Below, one piece after another: positions 34,101-49,100 of a DNA stretch of 64,000 nucleotides (the stretch's first letter is position 1; each line of letters begins with the position of its first letter). Location of the stretch: the NCBI RefSeq assembly GCF_964204645.1, contig NC_134029.1, positions 21,284,450-21,348,449 of the forward strand, read 5' to 3'. The DNA comes from Tubulanus polymorphus. Taxonomy: Eukaryota; Nemertea; Palaeonemertea; Tubulaniformes; Tubulanidae. A program made the position numbers and the translations under genes. The notes beneath the pieces are model-generated. The model saw only the letters and a program-made list of their open reading frames with translations, made no database searches and had not been told where the DNA came from.

Positions 34101-37100
34101 ATATAAATTTGAAAACTGCATGTTTTGTTCAACCTCTGGTGGGAATTTGGTGCATCTAATCAGGCTCGGAGAAATTCAGTTTTGAAAAAGTTGTGTGGCT
34201 TATTGGACACCCTGTTTTTTGGCTACCTATAGTTATCACTGGCCCCACGAGATGTTGCCATGAGTATTTGACCCCAAAATTTATATCTAAATGATAGGTT
34301 TTTTGATGAGATTTTTTGCTAGTGTCAAGGCTTGGTCAATTCTAGAATGGTCCAAATTTAGACCGTTCTAAATAACATAGCGCGAACACAGCTCTACCCT
34401 TCTAATTGTTTTATTTTCTACTGGTTATCTCAGGATTCAGAAGGTTCTGAAAGATTTGTGCAAATACGTCCAGCAGCAGAGCTCCGGTCCTTGGCCGCAA
34501 AACCGCGTTTCAGCGCTGGATCGAGCTCTCGGTGAAATCAGTCGCATATTGGAGAAAAAGGTAGTTGAAATATCAGGGAACAATTGCGGAGATAAATCTT
34601 AAGTAGGGACATAGCGTTTCGGTCTTTTAGAAAATGAACTAAATTCAATGTTGAAACGAATCAAATTATTCTTACGATTGTTACGACGAAGAATAATTGC
34701 TGAATTTCGACTGATTGTAAATGATTTGTTTATTTTAGGTAGCGGTGGATCAGAACACATTTCGTATTTGTGGCGGGATACCGATCGTGTGTAATATACT
34801 GTCCGTGATCGAGAATTCCAGTCTTACCTTGCCTCCCGTTATCCCTAACAAGTAAGTAAAGCAAAGTTGGAACATTTCTGTAAAATTCTACGATTTTTTC
34901 TTTGTTTCAATTTTATGCGATACGCCTTAAACATTTTGTTTGGTTTGTCGTATAGGTCGCTAATCCTGGCGTGTAACGTGCTTCGTTTTGCCTGTAAGGG
35001 ATCGTATGAGAATTGCCATTACATGTTGTTCAGTAATAAAATTGCGTTGATTACCGACCTCCTAGCCCACCGCCTAGAGGTAAGATTTGACTAATTAGAT
35101 CTTTTCTCATTGACATCGGATAAGAACATCCGACAGTGTTCTGTGGAACCTTGAATAAATAGATGAATGTCTACAGCGTTTAATGCATGTTCATTATTTA
35201 TTTTGTTTTCGAGATTCAAATTTACTTAATAACATTTGGCATGGACAGAGCCATAAAGGCTCGCATACAGCGCATACAGAATTCAAATTCGAATAAAGCA
35301 GAGTTTTTCATTTCAATTCCTGTCTTATTCCGGTCTTTTACTTATTGAACTATTGTGTTATTTCGTAGATCTTGATTCCGGATCATTTCAACTCGTTGTT
35401 AGAGAGCAGCCTGAACAGTCTGTCGAGTTTGATGATCAAACTGCCCGATGATTCCGTCAGTACGGGATTGATGCAGGTCATATCGACGAGTTTGTCGTGT
35501 TTGGCGAAGAAGAACCCGACGGCGACCTCGAGCGAAGCGTCGGCCGAACGGATGACCGTCTCGGCGGACGCTTTCATTAACCGTAGTAACGATATCATCA
35601 GGTAAATACGACGTGAACAGTAACGGATGCAATAAGTTGTTTTCAATCACGAGATTGATTTATCATCAAATGAAAAATTTTATGGGAACGGTATTAAGAT
35701 TCGGAATAAGTCTGCGTCAATTTGTTGATTATTTTTGCCAAACTTTCTCAAGGTACCTCGGTAAAATCGAGCCTTTTAATCAGTCAGAATATTTCGCACT
35801 TGACAGCGTATACAACTGCACTTGAGCGGAATTAGCGAATTCATACCCGAGATTGCTTACGCATGTTGCGCGTTATCCGATTGATGTTTACCGGTAATTG
35901 CTTTGTTTTACAGTTATTTAATCAGCGTCGGAGTCGTCGATAAGTTGCACCAGTATTTCAGCGGAGTTCGCGAACCAATCGACGACGACATACCTGCGTC
36001 AGACTTCCTCACCCATAGTCTCGCTCTACTCTGTTCGATGATCCGAGTTAATACTAAAAAGTATGTGACACTTTAAACCTGTTCAACTGTCAGAATCGAC
36101 AAAATATCGACGGAATTTTACTCCCAATTCACACTGAGAACTTGTTAGATAATCATACAATCTTTAATTAAATCCACTTAAAACTTTGATACTCTGGATA
36201 ATGTTTGAGCACTTACTTGTAAGCTTTCGCGTACTACTTATTATGGGAGCATTCATTTATTACGTAAATAATAAATAATTTTTCAACCCCCCTCCCCCTC
36301 TGTACGCAAAATCGGCCATTTTTTCATATACATTAAACATTACATTACGCAGTTGCACTGACCCCTCCTCTCCCCTAATGCGAACGTATTTAATGAATGA
36401 CCCCTATCTAAAACCTGGATAGATGAATCTACATCAATGTCATACAATCTTGCTGATGTTAGAATTGATTACTTTTGCAGAAGTTCGAACGTTTTTGAGA
36501 AGAATTGTAAAATTCAAGACCCCACCCAACTGATCAGTACGTTCAGCGCGACCGAACTGTTCGGCATCGTATCGTTACTGTACGGCATGTTACTGCACGG
36601 TGACGCCCCCTCTAGGAGAGATACGGAATCACCTCCCGAGCTACCCCTTCATACGCTGAACGTGACGGTGAGCGCCATCAAAATGCTGAACTCGATGGCC
36701 GCCCTCGATTTGAATACATTCCAGGTAAGATTCACAATCTCGATTATTTCATACTGGATATAATGAACTATCGGCTATAACGAACATATTTTCTGGTCGC
36801 CTAAAGTTCGTCGTAACGAGGTTCCACTGTGAGAGTCTATAGCCGAAACGTTTCTCAAATACCGTATGAACCTTTCTCGAGAATTTGATATCTTTGGCTG
36901 AATTATTGTGGGATTTCTCTTATATTCATTTTACACTTGGATCTTCTTGATTTAATCTTTGAAGAATGTATTCGGAAAAAAAATTGGCTTGAATACAATT
37001 TTGATGATAATGGATTTTATATAATTTTTTAATTATAGAAATCGCTCGGCGAAGAAGGCACGTGGCTCGAATATCGTCATATATGTAGTTATTTATTGTG

Positions 37101-40100
37101 GTATTGTTCTCATTACCCGAGCAATGACGATCTTCAACACGAAATCATTTTGTGCGTCGGATATTTCACCGCTTTAAACCAGGACAATCAGGTAGATTTC
37201 TTGCCTTTCAAGTCCGTCCTTCACCTTTTCAGGCTGTTGATTTCTGTGTTAGTCGCTTAAAGTCTTGCCTTAGTTCCATTGTTTAAGGTTAATCTTTAAG
37301 ATTAAATGACCAATTTATTTGACTCCAATTTAATTCGTTACTGTTGGATTCTCCTGAATTAGTGAATCTTAGTTCTAAAATTTGCGCCAGTCTTGGCTTT
37401 TTTTATTTACAAATGGCACTCAGGATTTCCTGATCACACGCGGCCAGTACTCAAAAATTATTTAGAGTTAGCCGATGGACGGTTGACATGGTGACAATTA
37501 AAACTTCATTATTATTTGCAGCCGCGCATAAGTATTTTGCCATCAGGAAGTGCTGACACCTTCAGGGCGAATTTCCAACTAAACTAACGTCGTCTACTCG
37601 TTCTCAGATGGCCCTCTATAAGTTGTATTGTTATTTTCGAGTTTTTACACGCTCTTAATGTGTCATTCTTCCCCATTAAAAAAAAGACAACTTTTCGAAT
37701 GCTTGTATTGTGCATTAGACGAGTATACTTGACCGGCGTTCGAGCGATGCGCGTTCAGCGATCTGAACGACAACTTCACGTCAACATTTCCCGTACATCG
37801 CGACTTTTTACCCCATTAGAGTCGAGTTATAACAAGTTCAGTTCGTGTCTCCGAATCCAGCACAATTATGCTTGTATTATATAGGCCTATACGGTACACA
37901 TGTAATTATAGCTTCATGTGGTAATATTCTTTTAATAATAATGATAATAAGTCTTAATTTCGTACAAAAAGTACAGACTACAGGACGAAAAAAAGAGAAT
38001 ACAAAAGTGCAAAAAAATACTCATTCAATTGGAAAAACGTATTTACACAATGAATTATTCAAGGACATAGATTCAAGCTACGTGTTGGCTACATGACTCA
38101 GCAGATATACAGCAATGGTTGATTAGGTCTTTCATCTCATATTTGCTAAATTGAAAGTCAGGGGATGGATGAAACAGTACGTAAACTAAGTCAAAAATAT
38201 GCTGGGCTGCGCAACTGTGGGTTTAAATTCAACCCTTTACTAGTTATCAGACAGCCATTTTGATAAATTTTGTTACCTTTCGATAAAATATCTAAATGGC
38301 CTATTACATAGCGTGCTAAACTTGATCAATATCCACTATGGGTAAACATCGACTAGTTATTATCATTATTATTACAACTACCGTAATTTAACTTGCTGGT
38401 TCATTCATTTAACGTTTTGTTACATTGGTTGAATTCTAGTACCTACTACTAACATACGATTAATTATCACCTGACAATCCTCTAGTGGGAGGGTGGTCAT
38501 CACCTGGCTGGGGGTATTATTCCTGGTACGAATTACCCGTGAACTAAGGCCCATCGTAGGCGTTACATTAGTTAAATCCTAAAACCGCCAAAATTAATTT
38601 TCACCGCACAATCCTCTAGAGTCCTGGGGGTCGTCACTTCTGGACTGTGGCTGTTGGTGGTATCATTCCTAGACCCTATGAAAATGACCCTACAGCGTGA
38701 AAAATCATTTTTTCGTCGTGCGGAATTTTCAGTAATATGAGATAGCGAAACTCTGTGATAGTGATACAATAAACAGTGATTATAAGGCCGAAAAATTAAT
38801 ACCTTGTTTCGTGACAAGGTATCGTTTTTGTTTAGCCTAATGTATAGTTTTTATACAGGTTCTGCAAATGTCTTAATGAATTACGACGATATTTTGTATA
38901 TATTTTCAGTTATTCATTCAGTCTGGCCAGCCTCCGACCGTGTTGCAGCAGTTGTGTTCGTTGCCGTTCCAGTATTTCAGCGACCCGAAACTGATGAACA
39001 TACTTTATCCGACCCTCATCGCCTGTTGCTATGACAACTCGGCCAACCGTGCCATTCTCGAACACGAGCTCAGTTGTGAATTGTTGGCGAACTTTTTGGA
39101 GGTGCGTATGTATGGTAGATAGGAAATAATTGAATTATCGCTTGCTCGATGCGTAACACGTAACCTTATGAATTCTTTACTGATGGAGGAACTGTAAGCA
39201 TGTTGGTTATAAGAGGTTCGCAACTTTGACGATTCAGCGTAAAGAAGGACACGCGATCGATGGTTCGCGGCTTGTAAGATTTTTGTTGAAGGAATGAACC
39301 GGTCTTAAGTGAGAAACACGTTCAAGTAAAACATCTAGGTCATATATTTGTTTATTAGAACATAGCGATATTCAGTGCAGCGATATATATCCACCGATGA
39401 ATGTGGATTTCATATAAGCGGCTATCGCAGAAGCGTTTTTGCCAGTGTCGGATTAGGACCGCCCCAGCTGTTCGCATCAGCGTCAAATGAGTCCGTGTAT
39501 GTTTGACTTAAGCACGGGTCAAATTATATCCGGTGATCGCTAATTCTTGGTTCTGGAAGTGACTCACCTCACTCGTTTTGATAGTATTTTAGTGTTGAGT
39601 GAGTGGTTTACTTGTAAATGCAGTTATAACAGGGTGGCCACTTAGCTGGAAATCAGGGAAAAGTCAGGGAATTTTCTAATCTTAAGAATAGTCAGACAAT
39701 AGTCAGGGAATTTTGTAAAAAGCTAAAAATCAGGGAACAGTGCAGGCAATTTGTTGATATTGCTACCGTTATATCGTGCGTAAAATCAAACAGTTTCTGT
39801 GAATGTGTCACGTACGTATTTGATCGTGTTAATTGATTGGATTCTTAGCAGATCTGGAAAAACAACGTGCATGCCAGGGAAAAGTCAGGGGGAAAAGCAT
39901 GTCAACTTAAAGTGGCCACCCTTTATAAGCCACAGGTCTAGTCCGGGTCAAATCATCCCCACGTGAAACCATGGCTAAAGAAACCATGGCTAAAGAACGT
40001 ACAACTTTCATATTAAGTTTCTTGGAAGGATAAAAGTTCTGTTACGAGTTGAAACAGGATAGAGTGGGTGACTGGCTGAAACGACGCGAGTTGATCAGGA

Positions 40101-43100
40101 AATCTCACACACTCGTCGATAGGTTGACGCGGTACATACGAAATCCTATTTTCATTGTTAGCGCCACCGCCCGCACTCTCCCTTTCTCTTCATCTGAGAA
40201 AACAGGATGAAATTTATGAGATTTTGATGAGGACACACGAACTCACTCACTCACTCGAGTCGAATCTCACTGGTGATGATTTACACAATAACGCAAACAG
40301 CTCGGTATTGTTCATTGATGAAAAATCATGGCGCAATACGACGTGTTTCTCGTCGTAAAGATTACCGACCCCGGCTGCGAGCTTCGTAATTATCAATTTT
40401 GAAATTTACCTTCGTTTAAACGCGTTGTTTATTTCGAAGGCTTTCACCGAGCTTCTACGATGTAATTACGGTATAATTTCGTTTCTGAAAATAAGAAATA
40501 ATTGATGGTTTATACGGAGTACAACTCATCTGGGATGCTTCAGTCATCTGTGTACCGTACTATCACTGATTACACAGCTCCGTGGTTAATGTTGATTCTA
40601 TTTCTGCATTTGTCGAGGGATAAATTTTTTAGTATTCGAATTAAATGTTGATTTCAATTTATTTCGATAATTCAGTCACTAGGAATAAAAAAGATCATAT
40701 TTTCGGTTTTCTTAAAGCTTTTTCGATATCCCGAGCTGTTTTAAGAACCTAGGATCGGAGATACCGACGTAAATTGTTGGCGCCTGTTCGTCGCGGTCCG
40801 CCGCGGTAGAGATTAATTCTAAACAGTAACTCGATCAAATTGTGATTAATATTGAGCCGGTATTTCTGTAGCATCTGGTGTAATATTTGCTCTTCGGCGA
40901 TTGTTTTAACGTTAATCATCTTGACCTAAGGTTTCGATGTTTGTCGAGTGTACTCCACCCATATGCCCCGACAATTCCTGCTTTATCCCGCGCGGCGTTC
41001 CGGGTGTGATTAAATGTCAACAGGGTTTGTCTCGTAGCGGTTATTACAACGAAACAACGAAGATGAGGTTTATGAACGGAATATGATGGATATTTGAGCG
41101 TTCCGTGTAGATGTTACGTATGGAGAGGTGATAGCTGATGAACATCGCTTATGAATTTCATACTGAGCCATCATTTCATGTCTCATGACTAAACCAGGGT
41201 GGCGACTGACCTGGAAAATCAGGGAAAGTCGGGGAATTTGACAAATTTTACCAAAAAGCAGGAAAACTCGGGGAGTTTGGATAATTCTATTGACTACATG
41301 TTTCTTTAAGGAAACGAGATTCAATGAATTGTAACATTCTAAGCCTAGGAATTTCTCCGATTCACTCAAATGAATTGTGTAATCACATGGAAAAATCAGG
41401 GAATTTCTAAATGGGCGGAAATTAGCCACCCTTTAAACGACAATAATAATGCCGACAGATGATTACTATGATGTATCTTCTAAAGAAATATTAATCATTT
41501 ATCGTGAGCTGTGATGTATGGGGGGGGGGAAGGGGGGGAGGTAGTGTGAAGTTGAAAAGTTAATGGGTTAGCGAATTTCGTATAGATCCTTTATTCAAGA
41601 CGAGAAGTTTTATCTTCAGGTGGGTGTCAGACTTTGTGTTATTCAACACGGCGGTAGTAGTTTCCGCTGGGCGTCTCGCTCGACGTACAGAAGTGCCCGT
41701 TTGTAATTCGATACCTCATCACACGCGGCGTCGCGCACTTTCGGTCTCTTCTTACTGCGCGAATACGAAGTCACGAAATGTCACCAGACGCGGCGGCACA
41801 TTTTATGCGCGAAGCTTTTAGTATAAGTTCCCGGCGTGTTTAGCTTTCTGATCTCGGCACCGATTATAGATACTGTTTAAATGCACAACTGAATTCTGAA
41901 TTTAAGATTATATTTAATCGAGGCGTGGAAGTGTTTGTCACGTTACTTCTCTTAAGTCACGACGCGTGCCGTGGTCTCTGACCGTCAGATTTGACGTACA
42001 AACCTGGCAGGGTCCCCACGACGCTACAACGTCATTTCTTGATTCTTTGAAAGCTTCTAGACGGAAAATGCGTTTTAAGTGAGCTTGAAACTCCTTTAAT
42101 TTTAAAACTCCTTAATTTTTTTTAGAAATAGGCAATTTGGAATTTTTGTAGTACAGTTCGGTTCGGTACAGTTTGGACCAGGGGCCGGTTCCATAGTCAA
42201 GGCTTAAGTCCAAAAGTGGTCTTTAATCTTAAGACTGGTCTTAAGCTGTTAGATTAGCTATGTTACTAAAAAGTCTTAGATTAGTCTTAAGTCTAAGCCA
42301 TGATTATGGAACCGGCCCCAGGATTTTTTTTTTTTACCCAATTAGGTGGTCACCTTAGAAACCGGATTTAATAGCATAAAGGATAAAGTTTTGCTTAAAA
42401 AACCACCAAACAAGATAAACAGTACTGATTTAGGAGTCTACTGTAATTAGGACATGAAATTGATGCATACGCTTCCTTAAAACTCCTTGAAAACTCCTTA
42501 TATCCCGGAATGGCCGATCTGTATGGACCGAGCACTGGGAATATCCTGTATGCGTAGAATGTCCAAATGGCATTAACATTTTGCAATGTTCATAAAAACA
42601 ATAAGAAAAGGCATTAGATACATCGGACAAGATTTTATTTCAGTAATTTCTACCTATACTGCGGACAGGTATTGGCTCGTAGTTTTAACAAGATTGATTA
42701 AGATTTTCGATGGGGGAATGCGATCTTTCCGTGGGTCGTAAAAGAAGAATTTCGTCCGCGCTTAAGGACTCGAATCATTGTTAAAGGAGGACGTTTGTAA
42801 AAACGTTTCTCAGACGGCCGATGAAATTGCGCGTAATCATCCAATCGTAACGTTACCGGTAATTACGGACGTTTCTGCGTAAATGGCCGTCGAAGCGGCG
42901 AGGTAAAATCGCGCGTCCACGCTGTTAAAACTACCGTACGAACCGATGATTACCGCGACGTACGGATTACTGGTCTCTCGCGAGTCGTCGACGCGACGTT
43001 AACAATTTCGTAGCGAAAATCACCGGTGTTACCGAGTCCGTGTTTGTTTAATTGCGTATTTTTCGTTGATTCGATTGTTGTAATCAAACGGGAGGCAGTT

Positions 43101-46100
43101 CCGTTAGTTTCTGCCCCGGTAATTCGCGCCGAGTTTGATGGCTGAAATTGGACAATCTGTATTTGAAAAATTTCTCATTGTCGTATTAATGATATTACTG
43201 GCATTTTATTTACAAAACCACTTAATTTTGTCTGGAACAGTAAGCTGGTGTATTAAAGTTCCCAAAATCTACGATTAAACAAGCATTTTTGGATAAGGCC
43301 GACCATTCACACATATGCCTAATGGGCCCATCCCTGTTTGACTATGGCGAAATTTGGCGCAACCAAAACCCAACCAGGCCTGAGCCAAATTTTAGCATGG
43401 GTCAAATTATTTCGCGTGAATGCTTACTGGTTGTGGAAGTCTCACTTGCCTCACTTGCCACAGCATTGTTTAGTATTGAGTGAGTGGTTTTTGTGCGAAC
43501 GGGCTAAATTTGACACTGTGTGTCTGATCTGGGCCAATTTAACTGGGGCCAAATGGGTCGCCATGTGATCGTGACTATTGTCTCAAATGAATGTGTAGCT
43601 TCTTAAAATCACTTGCACTGCGCAGCCTGTTCACAGTTGTTCAACTTAAGAATCGATGTTTCAAAAAGTTTTTGTTTTCCAAACTCCGATGACATTTAGA
43701 CGCGTCTTTCAGCGCGCGTTACGACGCGCGCGCAGCCGGCGGCGGAATTTTTACGTCAGATTTTCTCGATTCTAACGGCCCCCGAGGCGTATCCGATTGA
43801 TCTTCGATGATAATTTCGAACCGGTAGGATAGGATCGCCGCGAGGGTTCGTAAATATAGCCTCACTTTACTTACACCGACACCATTCACCAATTAATAAG
43901 AATTGTTCTAACCATTAAGGCACGTATACGGTCGCCCCGAGGCGCTATTAGGTGCGCTGATAAATTCAATTTGCGTAACATTTCCCGATCATAAATATAT
44001 ATCTACTATATTCGATCGTTATCGATATGATATTCGTGAATTCGTTTAGACGCGTCGCTTTCATTCCCATCGGCGAAATGATCAATATCGAATATCAAAT
44101 ACTTTGCGAGTCTAAAGTCATTCTATTCTGCTTCCTCGTTGCTTTCTAGTTCGTATTTGTGCTCTTGCCGTCTTCTGCTGCTTACCTGACTCGTACTTTT
44201 TCAGTCCGATATTATTTTACCCGTAGAAAGTTGACAACTGCTCTATACCAACTTTCCCAACTACTTCAGATCAGATTTTTGAATTTTAGGAGTGCACACA
44301 TTGATCGTATTGTAACTCAACCGAATAGGGTATGATTACGTATGAGTTGGTGATTATTCAAAAGCTACCTTCGATTGGTTACCTGATTATCTCTGCAAAC
44401 AACTACGAAGATGAGTGAAGACACAATAAGATGAATGTACCAGACAAAATCCCATAATAATTCAGCCAATGATGATTAGTTAACGAGCAATCTTTCCTAT
44501 TAGCCATCATCAGGAGCAGCATTGGTAGTATATACCTGATGATCTTTCGCATTTCTTGCTCTACCCGAAAACATCGTCATGAACCCGATTTTGAATTATT
44601 CAAAAAGTACTCCCAAAAATATACCTGTTCACTGGATTATATTGAAGCACCTTTTAACATTGAATCAGTTGAATTGGCCGAGATATTATTTCATCATCAT
44701 CATCATCATCATCATTATACCTATGAAATAAAATCTAGTTTATATCGAAATGCAAGGCAACAATCTACGAAATTTTTATCAACGAATTCTACCAAGCAAA
44801 TGTAGAAAGATTATTTGGAATTTTTTCAACTTGTGGCCTTTTTCTGGAACTGGAGCGCGTACTGCAATTCGTTGGCGATATCCGATTGCGACGTCAATTC
44901 GTTCGAGTCCATCATAATTTAGATAATGATAAAAATTAGCCAATTTACCCGAAAGTTGCGCAAGAGTCTAATGGGTAAAGAATCGTTTCTTTTCATCTCT
45001 TGGCGACGACGTTGTTTTGACAGGTTGACGTATCATCAACTCGTCGTCGATTGAACCTCGACTCTTAATGACCGTTATCTGGTATTCGCGCTTCCGTGCG
45101 ACGCCGACGACGCTGTCATATTTTGACAAATATTCTTTAGTTTCGGTTTCAATCTCGAAGTGAAACATCCTGCCATTTTTCATATCGAAAAACGAACGAG
45201 AGAAAGAGAGGGAGGCCGCGTTGTAGGGTATACCGCGATCGTGCTGATGACCAGATATCCTGTATCGGACCATTTTTCATCGCGAAATTGTCGTTATTCA
45301 GACGCGATTTATATTAATTTGTCGTCGAATGCGGACAAGATTTTCGTGATAAATACGACTTTACGATACTATATCGTGCGCATGTATATCGGCGATAATT
45401 GATTTCAATTCGTTTTTATCGCCGATAGTAACATCCTAGCTACTTCAGCGTCTTACTGTTACATTAACTGAGTTTCCCAAACTTCGACTTCAACAAAACA
45501 TTTGACTCATCACTGACTCTATCTGTACTTTGAATTTCGATTTCAAAATCGAATCCCCTGTTGCGTTCCTCCTGTCGGTGTGGTCAGTTTGTAAGGGACA
45601 CCAAATTAGACCAAATCTACCAATCACATGAATAACCGGACCAATCTCTATTCTAAGATAAGAAAAATTCTCATTTTTCATCGAAGAACAGAATCCAAGT
45701 TAGTCCTTTACACTCTGTATTGATTAGCCCTGTGTGTCGCTTCAGGTGACAAGCCCTTCTCATATCGGCCCTTTGATATCCATTCCTTTTGCTGATTTGG
45801 ACCAAACGTCATATTGTTGAAAAGTTGTTTAAGTAGAATTATATCGTTCCCATATTGACCTAAATTTTTGACTCGTTTAGAAAAAAAGAAGACCGCGTTA
45901 ATTGAGTTTGCCGTACTTCATAATTTCTGTCTGGCTTATCAGTCCGATAAAGTAATTAGCGAAGTTCTCCTGTCAGCGCACACTACAGTACACGACTCAC
46001 GAGATATTTATCGTTTATCTATGAAATTTAATTAAATTAGTCCGGCGTAGGTAAGGCCAAAATGCTTCAATATTCAGACGTTTGTTTCTCGCTGATTTGA

Positions 46101-49100
46101 TAGGATCGATGTTACGATTCATCGTTTCATATGTATCTATAGCCGGTGGTTTGATTATGATGTAGAATATCTGAATATGCCTGTATGATATTAAATGATA
46201 ATGATGATGTTTGTTTTTATGTAGTGTCATTCTTTTGACAGACTCGAAACAATGTTTTACATAAAACAGAGTAAAGACGATAAAAATAAGTCAATATAAA
46301 ACAATACACTGCTTATAAAGTTGTGATTACACGTGAGTCAAGTGAGTCAAATTTGGCCGAGGACGCGTTCACATGTAAACCACTCACTCGATACTTAACA
46401 ATGCTTAAACGAAGCAAAGTGCGACATTTTCGGAATCAGTTGCATAGCACGCAATAATTTGGCTTGGGCCTGGTCCGACGTTTTTGGTGGCCAATTCGCT
46501 ATCTCGCCTAGATTTTGGCAAAAAATTCAATGAAGCAGGACTCGCATGGCTAGATTTAGAGCCTATGTTCTTCCTTGGAATTGGTTTACAGAGGATTGAC
46601 TTATCCAAACCTGAGCGTAGTTGACGGCGTGGGAGTTCGGATCAATATTTAGGTGCTGTAGACAATTTTTTCATTGGTACTCGGAAACTTTGAATCATTT
46701 TTCAGAAATTTACATTCACGCCTCGCCAGACGATATAAGCCGAGAATCGCGAATCGCATGTGTCCACGGTGAAGCGAATACTTGACGCGTTTTATCCTTG
46801 GTTTGATATTTGCTCGGCGTTTTCTGTACGCGCGCCAGCGACAGAGGGGTGAGGGTTGCTGTTGATGTCACTAGGCAAGAATAAAGAGTGACAGCCAGCG
46901 CTGGTTTCTGACTCAAGTATAATTAGTCAACGGACTGTGTTTTAAAAGCCCTCCATTACTGAACCATTAGTAACCTAGGATAAATTTGCTTTCATATCCT
47001 TTCCACGTTCTGCGTAGACACTAAATAATATAGCGCGCGCCGGCGTACAGCGGCGAAATAACCATATCTGTATTAAGCTAGCTCGTACAGAACAGCCCCG
47101 CGCTATCTTCGCATTACCGCTTATTTTCGACGTCGGTAGATTTTCCTCGGAATCGGAAGCCCGTGCCTTGGAATTCATTCCTAAAACCCGCATGAAATTC
47201 CTATAGAGTTCGATATCGAAGTCGATTCCGGTCGCGCGTACGTACGGTCTCGGGGGCTTATTCGCGACGCGCGCGAAAATTGCCGTCGCGCGAATATTTC
47301 CAGCCGAGATTGATATGATTTTGGTGAAAAGTAATTCTATCAATGATAAGGCCATAAAGCGTTTCTACCGGGGCTAACGTCATCTCTCGCCGTAGAATAA
47401 CTACAATATACGGGCTGTGTAATGCACTGCGACAATTGGATTCGTCGACATCAAAAACAAGGCGCCAGACATAAAGATAATATGATGTCTTTATGACTGT
47501 TGTGTGTGCTGTTATTTCTATGCAATCCGATTAGTAAAATGTACCTTGGTAAAATGCGTTCGTTTCGTCAATTTTTATCCTTGGAAATCGGAAATATACC
47601 GGTTATTTGAATAAGGCATTTGCGCGGGTTAGAATGTCGTGTTCGCGAATTTTGTTGTTTGTTTGAAAACGTCGAAGGATGTTTTGCGAGGAAAATATTG
47701 CGTGATTTATTTTTTTTTCATCGCGTTTGTTTGAAATCTATTTTTGAAATTCTAATCGAAAATTATGAAATTCTATTTTCAGGAAAAAGATCTAGAATGT
47801 CAGCAGGCTAAATTAACGCCGAGCACTAATGGTAAAAAAACGAAAAGTCAAGGTGAGTTGTCAGATATGGTACAGCGAAATAAAGCTTATTCTATCCAGC
47901 CTGTGTGGTCTTTTCTTAAATTCTTGGTGCAGGGAATTCTACTAAAACCATCAAATTAAAAAGAATAATTTTTTTTCAGTCCTCTAGTCTATTTATCATA
48001 ATCAAAAAAAAAGTTTATCTTGTATGTGATTAGAAACGATTTTTGATAGATTTTCTTCTATCTCTAAAAAAAAAAAATTGATTTTTGATTTGAATTTTTC
48101 CCGTTCTCTCCATTTTAAAATGCCCTTGATAGAAAAAAAGATTCATATCGATTTTCCTTCACCCTTCAATTTTTTCTTGAATGTGATTAGAAATGATTTT
48201 AGATAGATTTTCTTCTACTACCAAAAAAAATTATTTTGAATTTTTTATTTAAATTTTTCTCCCTGTCCCTACATATTGAAATGCCCTTAATAGAAAGAAA
48301 GATTCATATCGATTTTCCTTCACCCTTCAATTTTTTTCTTTAAAAAAATCCGTACTCCTAGTGATTAAATGGGATCTTAGAAAAATATATTCACGAGTCG
48401 ACTTTGAATTTTGATCGCGTCACAATTCGGGCTGCCGTGATTCAGTGACGCGGCGCGGTTCTCGATTAATCATCCCCCATCTGGACTGAAATAAAAAACG
48501 CACGTATCTAATCAAATTAACATCGTGTAATACTAGACCAAAAAATCTGCCATCTTAAAATCTCATTACGTGTAATTCTATCCGCGGTCTTACTCTCAGT
48601 CGCGTTGAGAAACTGCCTCCGGTTTGAAATCAGTGTCGGCCTCAAAACTGACGATAATAATTGATGTTGTTTTAATCACTGTCGTTCGTTCGAGGAATTT
48701 TTCACCGAAACTTAAGACGACGCGATTATTATTATTATTATTATTATTTTAGCCAGGAGTCGGTGTTCTGTTTCTCCGAATTGAAAATACCCGGCTGTTT
48801 ATTAGCGCACAATCAGCGGGGTATATTTTTAAAAAAAAGAAGATTTTAAAATCTTCTGTTCGTAATTCTGTTGTTGATCATTTCGGGTCCCGACCTTTTT
48901 TTTTGTCGTCGACGCCTCCGGGGCGTTTTTGGGAAATTCAATACGGTTTTGCCGTCTGTTAAATGCCCGCCGCGCGTTTGACGAAGTTTCAATCTAAAAC
49001 GTCGGCCATTGTTCGCGTGAATTTACTCCGAAGTCCAGTAGTGATTTCATCGCATTCTCGCGGCGCGATAAGTGGATTGTTTTCAAATATATTCAGGTAC

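Larger units (their letters stand above)
39102..47782 (+). other. SCAPER intron 26 (8.7 kb)
   Basis: No coding exon recognised. Contents: family-I repeats (about 39458-39620, 43290-43590, 46320-46600), family-C elements (39631-39922, 41196-41432), a G-run (41520-41541), nested family B/A elements (42011-42529), a (CAT)n microsatellite (about 44692-44716), a family-G repeat (45523-45665) and several CpG-dense non-repetitive stretches (about 42700-43060, 43690-44060, 47000-47300) that may be regulatory. SCAPER introns are known to carry Islet enhancers in other animals. Confidence 0.65.

Noticed and set aside
33890-34380. Possible transposon with ends resembling TAGAACGGTCTAAATTTGG
   Set aside because: Only loose inverted similarity between 33900-33960 and 34330-34380; no second copy seen in the window, so not called.
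41070-41429. 119-aa minus-strand ORF
   Set aside because: Overlaps a family-C MITE and has no recognisable domain.
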